Below the pieces are notes generated by a model. That model saw only the letters and a list, made by a program, of their open reading frames with translations, did no database searches and was not told the DNA's origin. From the NCBI GenBank assembly GCA_020746105.1, contig CM036630.1, positions 12,671,840 to 12,735,839 of the forward strand: a DNA stretch of 64,000 bases, given 5' to 3'. Both the position numbers and the translations under genes were made by a program. The DNA is from Trogon surrucura (Eukaryota; Chordata; Aves; Trogoniformes; Trogonidae). Below are positions 37,701 through 49,300 of this stretch, one piece after another. Position 1 is the stretch's first letter. Each line of letters starts with the position of its first letter.

Positions 37701-40320
37701 TGGCGTGCCGAAATTGGGCCTGCAAGTGGTACCAGGCTGCAGGGTGGCATGGTGGGGGCACACAGACCAGGACAGGATCACATCACCAGGAAACAGCAAA
37801 AGTAGCAGCTACCCAGCCTCACTCAAACCCAGCTGTGCTTTCGATTCTAGCAGCAGTTCACAAAGCTGCCCCACACGGACCAGTCCACCTCATCCCACCT
37901 CCCCCCCCCTCCCCACCTACTAAAGCAGCATCTTCGAAGCAGCGCCCGTTCAGGAAGGCGATAACCTTCAGTCAGGACCCCACAAGCACCCACAGCCGCT
38001 GCTGATCAACACCAGGCCCGAGCTTGCCCTCGATCTCTGCTCTCAGCTCCTGGCTGCTCTCTTCCACCAGCCCCGCAGACATATGGGGACAGCCCTGGAG
38101 AGATGACTCCTCCTCCCAACTACAAGACATAGCACTGCATCAACTAGGTACTTGAGGAAAACGCTGTTCCTCACCAGCTTGTGATTTTGCAGAGAGGGCA
38201 ACGCAATTAGCTGCACCCTTCAAGTAGCCCATCGCAGCGTCCGCTCCACGCTGTGCCCAGGAGCACGCTCTGCAGCTCACAAGTATGCGGTGCCAGATCC
38301 ACAATCGAGCCAGAGGACCTGCAGAGCAGGTATCCCAGCCCAGCAGGTGGAGCAGAGCAGCAGCAAGGCAAGCAGCTCAGGCTGAAAAGGAGCTTCTACC
38401 CATACTGGCACAACTTCCCGGTGCCCCAGCCCAGGGAGGGTTTGCCTGCCGCAGCTCACCCAGTGCCAGGCAGAGGAAGCAAGTAAATGCCACAGCAGCT
38501 CCGCAGCCAGTGCCCTGCCTCAGCCAAGCAAGGAGCAGCACGCTGTTATCTCAGCCCTTGGAGATGCACAGGGACACGGCCCTGAGCAGGAGACTCCACG
38601 GAGCCGCCTGCCAAGACGCACACCAGAAAACTCAGGCAAGAGCCCTCCTTTGTGGGTGGTCTCCTGCTCGAACCCAGTGCAAGTCCCACCAGCGGCCCCA
38701 GGCAAGTGACCGAGTTCTCCAAGGCTGCATTGCTCCCTCGTCAGGCCTCGGCATTAAGTGACGTGAGGGACACCAGCAAGGACCAGTCCCCTTCAGCTGA
38801 CGCGATGGATCTCCCCACTGACCCCTGACCTTGCTGGTGGCAAGGAGTGGAGTCAACTGACCTCCCACTCCAGCCTCTCCAGGGAGGGCGCAGGGGTCCG
38901 AGTGAGGCTGTGAGCATGTACAGTCACCGTTGGGGGGGAGAATGCTACAACGGTATATACACAACGTAGCGGCTTCAACTACTTTGCAAGCACAAGTCTT
39001 GGATTTGACTGCCCTCGGCACCTTCCCCCCAACAAAAATCAGGGCTGACAAGGGGGTCTCCGCGATGGCAGGGGGAAGAATCATCCGAGCGAACTGCGGG
39101 GCGAGAGGAAAGGCCGCGGGGAAGATCAGCTCGGCAGCGATGCCGTGCGAGTCTCTGGGTCAGGAGGGCCAAGAGCCCAGCACACCCCAGGGGGCAGGAA
39201 GCCAGCAAAAGCCTCCCCGGTCCAGCTCCACCATAAGGCAACTTTTTTTTGTGTGGTTTTTTTTGTTTTGTTTTTTTTTGTGTTTTTTTCCTGTTTTTCT
39301 TCAATAATATTTCCAAGGAAGAAAGCAAAGGGAGACGTGTCTTTTTAAAGAGTTTTTTCGTTGTAGAGGGGTTTGTGGGGATTATTGTTGTTCCATTTTT
39401 CCAAGGGAAAAGGAAGAGAAAACTTCCTCTGGCAAAGTCCTGTCTTTGCATGCGATGGGCATTCCTGGGACAGTGGGTGCATCGTCCACGCAGGCTCGAG
39501 TCCAGGTGCCTGCCGGCCTCCCACCGGCTGTCCTTGCAGGAAGGAGTCAGAAGAAGCCTATCCTTGGCAAAGGTCCTTTGGTTGACTTCCAAATTGTCCG
39601 TGATGAAAAAGAAGACGTGGGCGTAGGGAGAGCCAGACCCTCGGGAAGGTTGGAGGTGAAGATGCTGGGGCAGAGGGACCAGGAGGACGAACAGGGGTGA
39701 TGCTCCTGTCGCAGCAGTCATGGGATTGGAGAGATGTCAGCCACATCCTGGAACTCAGAGGCTCCGCAGCGCTGCGACACGCTGCGGCTTCGGTCCCGTC
39801 AGGGAACCTCGCTCCTCCGAGCTTCCCGAGCAGGCTGTCCTGTGATCCGAGGGGGGACACACAGAGGGAAGTCGTTGGGGCCGCACAGAGTAGACTTGTT
39901 TTGGTAAATCCAGACGAACTTCTAGCAATAATTTAAAACTTGATATATATATATAATAATAAAAAAATCTCCCCTTTCCAACCCAGCCCGAATATTTGTG
40001 TTTTTTTTTGAAGAGACATCCAAGACATGAGTGTGTGCACAGGAAGGAAGGGAACAAAAAAATCAAAGGGTGGGTCTGCTGGGAGCAGATCTGGCTCTGG
40101 TCAGAGTTGTAATAGCAAAACGGTGTTTTAGATGCAGATCATCTTTTCTTTCCACAAGAGAAAAAAATCATGTGCGCTGAAGTTTCTCCCAACCAACCTA
40201 TTCCTGGGCACCCACCTTACAGCTCCCTTCCTGTTCCACCCCCTCATGTCTCCCCTCCTCCACGCCAGTCCCCCACCAACCCACCCCATCCCCTGGCTGG
40301 ATGCAGGCGCTACAGCCTCT
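34725..40320 (-). other. LARP1: LARP1 3' UTR (long, up to about 5.6 kb)
   Basis: Noncoding sequence after the LARP1 stop on the reverse strand. AATAAA signals in the RNA sense are at 35672-35677 and at 34745-34750, where the distal one would end the message. Two A-rich tracts in the RNA sense appear as T-rich on + at 39241-39300 and 35858-35900. A Pumilio-type UGUAUAUA is at 38954-38961. ORFs of up to about 250 codons here are interrupted, on both strands and without family resemblance, so I treat them as chance. The UTR extent is inferred; intergenic sequence could begin earlier. Confidence 0.6.
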
Positions 40321-43300
40321 CTACTTCCCCACTGTCTGCGATTCTGCAGCTGATGGGGCAGGGGATTGCTGGCTCAGGTTTTTGGCATCCTCTTGTGCAG
40401 GCTGGCTGGGTGAGGCATGGGCTTGGCTGGCTGGGCACTGGCTGACCGTTTTGCTGGAAGACTGGGATGGGTAGCGCTTCCTGCCGTCTCCCCCCGACGT
40501 CGTAGGGTATCTCTTGTGTCCGCCTTCCTCCCCCATTGGTGGCTGGAAGAGAAACACCCCAGTATCAGCACAGCCTCCCCCAAATGCAGACAGCCCTCCC
40601 CAGATCAGAGAACGGCCTTCCCGCAAACCTCCAGTTGGCAACTTCTCTTCCTGGCCCACAAGAACACGTGCACTCATCCCAAGCACACAGCTGCCCTCCT
40701 CTCCAAATGCACCTCTGCCAGACTTGCTGAGAGAAACACAGGCTGACTTCCAATCAAGTGCAAGGGTGACAACTTATTCTCCTTCCCACACAACAGCACA
40801 GTCCAGAAATCCAGAAGCTGAAGCTCCACACAACGCTGGCTCTACTCAAGCCATCAAGGCTCACTGCTCTCCCTCCTCAGCTCATCAGGAAACATGGGCT
40901 TACCCAGTTTTCCAGAGAGCTGCTCTGAAGTGGATTTGCAATATTCAAACCCTGAAAGCTTGCTCCTGGCCCGGCTGCAATGACAGGGCATGACACTAGG
41001 TGTCACTGACTTCCCCTGCCTGACACTGCTTGGGGGCTGCCCCCCAAATCCTCAATCCTTGGAGGAGGCCATCAGTGTGGTGCAGACACTGTGTCTACTC
41101 ACATCCACTCGGAAGTCCTCGAGGCGCTTGAACTTGCTGAGGTATTCTTGCAGTTTGCTGTTAATGTCCAGATTTTTGGCTTTGGAGTATTTTAAGAAGG
41201 CCCAGAACTTTTCCAGCCCATAGAGCTGTCCTGGAGTGGAAGAAAACCAAACCAGAGGTGAGCAGGACAAAAATCAAGCCAGAAGTCAGAACCCTTTTCT
41301 CTACGTTTTCCCAACATTTGCCCTGCAGACCCTCCTGTCCCACTGGTGGCTACAACCGAGGCAAGACAGAGAACCAGGAGTAATGGGCAACCCTCCTGGC
41401 AGGGGATGTCCCCAGGCTCAGCTGACCTGGTGGTGACAAGGTTCAGCCACTACAGGGCCTTGAGAAATCCTAGAGGAAGCAGTGCCTCTAGAGAAATGTT
41501 TCGGGAGAGCTACAGCCTCCCACCTAACCTCCTCCATCCCCTCAGTGGTCTTCAGGATGGTGAGTGTCCACACTCAACCCTCACCCTTGAAGTGAGCAAC
41601 AGGACATCCCCAGGTGGTCTCCAGGACACACATCAATGTATGTGTTACATGGCTCCTCCAAACCCATGAGAAGAGGCCCAGGGACAACCACGCAGCTGGG
41701 CTACATCACTCCCAATCCCAGGGGAGGCCAAAAGGAAGCACCTACCAGCTTCATAATCCTTGATGGTCTCTTCTTGAAAGTCCTTAAATATGTCTGGCCG
41801 GAATTTCTTCTCCAGCCCGTAGCTGTAGTATCTGAAAAGGCACTCCAAACCGTACCTGGGAACAGAGCAGCACGTGGTGCTCAGACACCAGTGCAAGCAG
41901 CACCCAGGCAGAGAGGCTTGAGGGCAGAGCCCTGCTGTGTACCAGCAGCTGGAGGCGACTGAGGAGGGCCCCAGACCCACTTCTGAGCAAGGCAGAGATG
42001 CTGCCTTTGTTCTGCTGTGAGCCAGGCAAAAGGCCAGATTCTTCTGCTCTCACCCCTCCTAGCAAAGGCCACTCTGTCCCTCTTCTCCTACCTGTATCCC
42101 TCCTTCCCATCTTCCACAGCCAGTTGCTTGAACTCCTCGTACATTTTCTTATTGAAGTGATCTCGGAGGAAGAAGGACCAGAACCGGAAAAGCGTGTTCA
42201 TCTCCTGGGACTGACCAATGCCCAGTCGTTTCCGCTCTATTTTGGGAAAAGGGCATGATTACAAGGCAGATCCTCTCCCAGGGAGACAGCTCTTGTGCAG
42301 GGCCTCATCTACAGGAGGGCCCTGTGACTTCACCCAGCCCCAGTGCTGGACACCCCAAGCCACAGCTCATGCTCGACACAAACTGCAAGGAAAACATCAG
42401 CTACCAGCAAGGTTGTCTGTAGGACCCTGCTTATCTCGGTGCGCTGTGCTCTGCAGCTGCACCCCATTGCCTGGCACAGCGCAGCCACCCTGCCCCACAC
42501 CTCATGGCACAAACATCCCTACCGTTAAGGCAGCGCCGACGGTACTTGTGGTAGACGTGTTGCGTGAAGCCGTTCTCCTTGAGCAGCTCATGCGAAGGAT
42601 GCTGAAACTTGGGCAGGGACTGTGGGGTGCAGCCGTAGCTTCCAACGGCCGGGGTTCCCTCCGAGGGGCTGGAGCTGAGCACAAGAGACTCCCATCAAAC
42701 CTCTTCCTTGGCATCTCCCAGCCGAAAGCAGCACTGGGGTCACACTCTACCCATGGCACTTGTCTGCTGGTCCCACCACCTCCCGGTCAGAGTCTACTCT
42801 GGGTTTGGGGCCTGAACCATGAGGCATCCTACTAGGAATGAAACTAATGTTTCCAACCAAGTCTCATCTCATTATTCCAAGGCTTCAGTCTTTCCTCAGC
42901 TCCTTCCAGGAGGAACAAGTTGGGTCCCATTCCTTTCTGCAGCCACCTAACAGGAGACCTCCCCTGCAAGACCAGGCACGACTTCTCTCTTTCCTTCCCA
43001 CACTCGCTCCCTTTCCCATTTCTGGCTCCTGTGGGACCCCACACACCCATCCCCAGTACCTGATGGAGGCAGTTCGGGGCCTGTGCTCCCGAGAGTCCAT
43101 CACCCAGCCCACGTGGCACTCCATTGGAGGGTTTGAACTGTGCCTTGTCTTCCTCTTCCGTGGAGTCTGCAAGACACGGTGGATCAGGGACATGTTCCCT
43201 TCCTCCCCAGATTCCAGCTGGGAAATCCCAGCTCCCGTCCCGCACCCCAACGCCGATCTCACCTTGGCATCTATCGTCCTGCCCTCTTTCACCACTGGGT

Positions 43301-46300
43301 AGAACCGGGGCGTCTGCGTTGGGTCCTTCAGCTGAGGCGTGCGAGGGGTCCGGGGGGTCCTGGCGTTGCGGTAGTTGGGTGATTCTGGTACAGTTGTAGG
43401 CAAAGACCGGGCGATGGTTGAAGGCTCAGGGACTCCAAACAACTTGTTAGCCAAAGCGTCTGTAGGTACTGCAGAGAGAAATCCCGCCCCAGCCCAGGTC
43501 AAGCTGAGCTCTGAGCAGGAGAGCATCACTACAGCCCTGGGACAACCCCACGCCCAGAGGAAGATAAAGCATCAGGTGCCATGCACAGGCAAACAAGACC
43601 CAGCAGGTAGCTGCCTTCCAGGTACTCAGACAGGGTCCAAGAGGTAGGTTACAGCCAGGGAGCTACACCAAACTCTACCAAGGTTTCCCCACCGAACTGA
43701 GGCGTTCCTGTTTTTGGGCCTTCTCTTCTAGAGCCCCAAAATATCCAGCCGGGACAAAAGCACTGCTCTGGGAAAGATAATCCCACACGCCTGTGGCCAC
43801 AATTCCTTCTCCCCAGCTGCTACCCAACCTCCAAGAACCTCTCACCAGGAGGAAGAGGGACAAACTCAGTTCCACCCATTTGTGGGCCCTGCCTCTTACC
43901 TTGCTGGAACCTGGGGGGACCAGGAGGGACTTCCTGGTTTGGATCCACGGGGGGCTCTGGGGTCAGGGTATCAAACTGCTCCCTGCTGATCATATTCACC
44001 TTCTTGAAGTTCTCCACCTCTTGCTGCATTGGAAGAGGAAGATGATGAAGCAACAAATTGCCCTTTTCTCCCCTCATCACAAGAGCTCATCACAACCACT
44101 GCTCCGCTTGTGCGACAGCCACACCACCAGACAACCCGGGGCCCGGGCGCCCAGCAGGGCAGCCTGCTGCTGCGCAGAGGTAGGAAGGGAGGATGTAGAA
44201 GACAGAAAACTCAGCACTGCACAGGCCAGATTCAAGTCACTTTGCTGCTCCCAAGCTTTCGGGGATCCTACAAAGCAGCTCCACTATCCTTTGTTTGCGT
44301 CCTTCAGGCTTTTACCCACCCAGGTCAGCATCAGTGCAAAAAGGTCCCAGGTAAGCTTGGTAACTGGTGCTCAGTCAGGACCCCATGGCTCTGCCACCTT
44401 CTTGCACCCACAGAGCCTCCTCCCTGCATTCTCACAGCCACACTGGCAGTGGGGCACAACACTCCCAAGAATTTTGAAGGGCCCACACTTCCAGCACACC
44501 CTGCCCCTTCATCACCTGCTCTTCCCCCACACCCTCAGCTTCTGCCACCCCAGAGAACAGCACCATTTCAGCTATGTGCCAGGTTTTAGACATGGGAACA
44601 CTGAGCCCAGCTGGCAGCTTCAACAGGCCATCCCACCTCGCAGCCAAAATAATTTCCATCGCTGAACGAGCCTAGGTGAGTCCCTGACCGTGAGTGTCAC
44701 CAAGTTGAAATTCAAATGTTTCAAAGCAGCAGATGGGCTTTCTATAAAAAGCACAAGTCTATGCAAACCATCACCAAACTAGAGAAGAGCAACAGGCTGA
44801 GTGCAGCCCAGCCACCTGTGAACCGGTCCTCAGTAAGTGTGGTCTCCAGGGGACCATGCCATGGAATGCTCGGCTCTACAGACACTGCAGAGACACGTGG
44901 TTCCCTGCAGATCTAGCACTGCCTGCCGAGACCTTGGCACAGAGTGGAGCAATGGGCCCCACGTTCCAGGTCACCTCCTTAGTGGCACTTTGTTTATCTG
45001 GTCACAGCCTTATGCCATGTTACAGAGCTGTGTTCATGCCTGATAGAGCAGAGCACAACACACAGAGCCAGGAACCCCAGGCTCTGCAGGAAGACTAATC
45101 CCAGGAGTGGGCTGTAACCTGCGGCACTGCCCTTCCCACCCCACACCAACAAGGCTGTCAGCCAACTGCACACAAGGCTCCCGCATCCTCCACACGTTCC
45201 CTTCAGCCGCTCTCACCTTGATCTGAGAATACTCTGGCTCAAACTGCTCTGTCCACAGGTCCTGCTCATAGTAGTACAGCCCGTCATTGATCACCTTGGC
45301 CAACTCTGAGCTCATTTTAGCCCTGGACGTGTGGTTGCCAGTCCGGTCCCCGCCAGGATGCCGGCGCAGGTAAGGAGGCGTCTGCGTCACGATGAGGATC
45401 TTGTTCACGTCCCGATCGTCAATTTCATAATCTGAATCTTCATCTGACCAGTCGGTGAAGGTGTTCTTGCGGCCATCCATCTGCTCCATCTCCTCGTCGA
45501 AGAGGAAGTCCAGCTCCTCAGGCTCATCTTGGTCCTTTTGCTTTTGCTGCAGCGGTGTCTTTGACTCCTCTGGTTTCTATATGTAGGGGAGCAAGTGTGA
45601 CACAGGATGATGACTGCAGAGTGACACAAGCTTACTGCTTGGAGACCCAGCTACTGCATCCTCTTTCCTTACCACAGCCAGAAGCTGCCCATTTGGAAAA
45701 ATACTCTATATACACCAGTGAGAAGCAGCTCCAAAAGGGGGTCAAGGTGGGGCCAGGAGAGACTAGGACATGACACCCATGACCAACAGACCCTATTTGA
45801 TCTGAAACTTGCCTGCGTATGATTCAAGTCAGACAATTGGGAGAGTCCCACCGCTACAGCTCCTACATCATCACCTACCTTGGGCCTGGCTGGGGAGGGC
45901 CGAGGTCTCTTCTTCACTTCAATCCATGTCTCTGAATCCAGGTCTGGCAGACTTGCAGACAGGCCTTTGGGCATCGTCTTCAGGTTACTGACCTCCTCCG
46001 TTTTGGTGGGGACTGGACTGGCAGGACGCGGGGAGCCAGGAGCAGACTCTAGAGCCAACAAGAGCCATAAGGTGCTTCAGAGGGAGGAAGGGAGCCTAGG
46101 GGATTGTGTACTTAAAGCACCTGACCGAAGAGAGAGTTATTTTGGACTGGATGATCTTTCAAGGTCCCTTCCAACCACTAACATCCTGTGATTCCATTCT
46201 GGCAGCACGGCACAGCTTGTGGCCGAGGCTTACCAGCATATTGCCCACAAGTGCTGGAGGGAAAAAAGAAAAAAAACACTGTGATGCTGGTGGTGGCCAC

Positions 46301-49300
46301 AGAGTTCTGCAGGTGAGTTTCCCAGACACACAAATCCCTAAAGCAAGCACTCTGTTGCTCTCAGGGAAACCTTCCCAAGACAGTCTGGAGCCAGTGGGAA
46401 TCATTCTTCTGCCACAATTAATTCTTGTAGCACCAAGAAGATCCTCCACCTGGCCTCTTAGGCCCAGCCCTGGGCTCCTGCCAGCCCCCACAGGATGGGG
46501 CAAGAAGAGCAGGAGGCAGTCCAAGGACAGCAGACCCTTCCCCAGCACTCAGCTGACAGCTCCATACTTGCTGCTCCCTTTGTGCCTGAATTACCTCCTC
46601 ATCCATTAGGGATAAGTTGGGTTCACAAGTGTCCTCTGCTCTGCCCTGCAGATAAGTATTTCCAGGCACAGCCAAGAGACTTCCACCAGGACTGACCTTC
46701 CCTGAATCCCTCAGTCCCCACAAAAGAAAAGCCACAGACATGAGTCTCTTTCATGTTTCCCCACATACAGAGGCAGCAGTACTCTGGGGGTCTGAGGACA
46801 GAGGTGCCACCACCAAGCAAAAAGCAAACAGCAGAGCCCTGCCCTGGGAAATACTCCTGACTTTCAGGGTCTCCGTCCTGTGGGGATGTAGTGGTATTAC
46901 AACATCTCCTTCCACATTCCTCCCACTGCTCACCTGTCTCTTTCTGGAAGCTTTGCCGGGGCACAAACTCAGGGCAGTTGATGAATTGTGAGAAGTCCGT
47001 CTGTGTATAGTCTGCCATAGGAGGGCCAGGCAGAGCCCATTTTTCTGGCTGCTCTTTTCTTCTGATCTTCTCATCCACAATTTCCACCACCTTGCTGTCC
47101 TTCAGAGCCTGGAACCAAGTAATACTCAGTTAACCTAGGGCCCTGCCTTAGCACGCCAAGTGGCTCAGCCCCAGCCTCTCCTGCCTGGGAGGACAAAGAG
47201 GGAGCAAGTCACAGCTCCAGTCGCATCTCGCCCCTAGCCCATCCAAAAAACAGGCCTCAGACAGGGGTGGCAAGAAGAACAAGATCAAAAGTTCATCTTT
47301 CCTTGCCCTCACCTTGATGATGAGGCTGATGTCAGTGGTCAGTGCCTGCACCCGGTGGAAGCTGGCAATTAGGGTGATGGGAAGGAAGCCGTCCGAGTCC
47401 ATCTTGCGACGCAGGAAGAAGTCTCGCTCCAGGTTGTCCACGCTGAAGTAATATTCTCTGTATGAACAACACATCAGTGAGAGGCAGCTCCAAACCACAT
47501 TCCTCTGGGCACTCCCAAGAAAATAATCCCTGTCCTGGCTATTACTACTGTGAGACTGAACAGAGAGACAGACTGGTGAGCCCAGACTTGGGGCAAGCTG
47601 GTGTTGCAAGCTCTGCAGCACAGCGCCAATGCTGCTCAGCTCTAACCCTACTCATGGCATTAGCCATGCAGACTCCAGGAAGAGCATCTGTGAACATCCC
47701 ACCAACAACCAACGCTCAGACAAGAAGAGGAGATGGTGCTTACATCTGCCGCTTGATGTAGTCTTTGAGTAGTTCCTGGTCCACACTGTAGAGCTCAGCA
47801 CTGCTGATGTTGTCAAAGTAGTAAGTGATGTTGCTAGCATACTTCTGGGTGCGGGAGCCATCCGAGCCCTCAAATTTCCGGTACCCATACTGGTAATCGA
47901 AGTGCCCTGTGGGACAGCAAGTGTCATCAGCACAGAGACCCGGGATCTGCTAGACAGGCTGCGCTGCCAGATGGGGTCAGAGTCCTGCCCCACATAGCTC
48001 CCTGGGGCCCCCACTCACACCTCTCAACCTCCTGCTTTCAGCCTTTGCTGTAGAAGGGATCCTAGCGAAGCTTCAACACACAAAGCTAAAGAGAGGCCAG
48101 GAGCTCTCTTACCCAGGAGCAACTAGGCACCACAAGTGACACACAAAGACCCTACACTGAAGCTGTGACAGGGTTAGCACAGACACTGCCCCATCAAATG
48201 CCAGGGCAGATGCTCTTCCCCATTCAAACCATGGCTTCTGCCTGGCTCTCAACATGACATAAAGCCCACGCAGAATACCAACATGCTTCAACTCCTGCAG
48301 GCAGGGATACTGCAAGGGGCAGAAAACAGATGGAAGAGCTTTGCCTGAGTAGCGGAAAGACATTTGCCTTTATTAAAACACTAATAAGAATAATTTGCTT
48401 TTATTAAAAGCAGCTCCACTTACCAGATGGGATGACCTGCTGCAATATTTCCCTGTATCCCTCAGGCGCTCCATCCTCCCCAGGCTGCCTTGGAGCCCCA
48501 GGTCTCACACACACAGAGCCCTGCACACTTTGGCATATGCCCTACTGTCACAAGACCACCCACACAATGATCACCTCCTCTGCCACGGCCACGGCCCCTG
48601 CCGCGGCCCCGGCCTCGGCCCCGGAAAGTCCCTCGCACGGCTCCTCCCTCGCTCTTCACGCTGGAGGTTTCGTCATGGTCCTGCCAGCTGCGCTCGTGCT
48701 TGTTGTCCGGGTGCCAGCCTGCAGCAGGTGGGAAGGAGAGGCAGAAGGAGCGTTACAGGATGAAAGCACCTCCCTGGAGCAAGCCCATTGGCACCTGGAG
48801 CCCTCTGAATGCAGGAAGGGTGCCCACCACCCTGTGCCACGCCTGGGCATCAGGGCTTGCTCTGCCTCACAGTTAGGGCAGGGAGGAGAGCGGATCCCCA
48901 GCCCAAGCCCCCACCTTTCAGCTCACTGCGGTTGTTGGAGGGGTGCCTGTGCTGCTCGTTTTGCCGGTTGTTCCGAGAGGCCGTTTTGTCCCTAGGCACC
49001 TCTGACTTCATGTCTATCTGCAAAGGGACCCACTTGTGTTTGTTGCCTGCAAAAGGACAGGGTTTGGGTGTGACACAGGTGCAGAGAGCATCTGCTTCCT
49101 TCCCCACTGCCCCCTCTTGTCACACAGTGCCCACACAGAGAGAAGAGAAAGCAGCAGGACCTTCTGGACCAATCCCTTCCTTAGGCATCCCTCCAGACTC
49201 ACTGGATGCAGAAAGGCTCCAACCAGGACTCTCAGGCATGGAGGGATGTGACTCAGAACTCCCCTGTTGCTTCACAGTACTTGTCCTTCCTCTGCCCCTT

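Noticed and set aside
38975..39721. 248-codon reverse-strand ORF downstream of LARP1
   Set aside because: It falls in the LARP1 3' UTR, contains a Lys run encoded by the A-rich tract, and resembles no protein family.
43793..44665. 290-codon + strand ORF
   Set aside because: It lies antisense to a LARP1 exon and its intron, where the GC-rich reverse-strand gene leaves shadow frames open. It has no recognisable domain.
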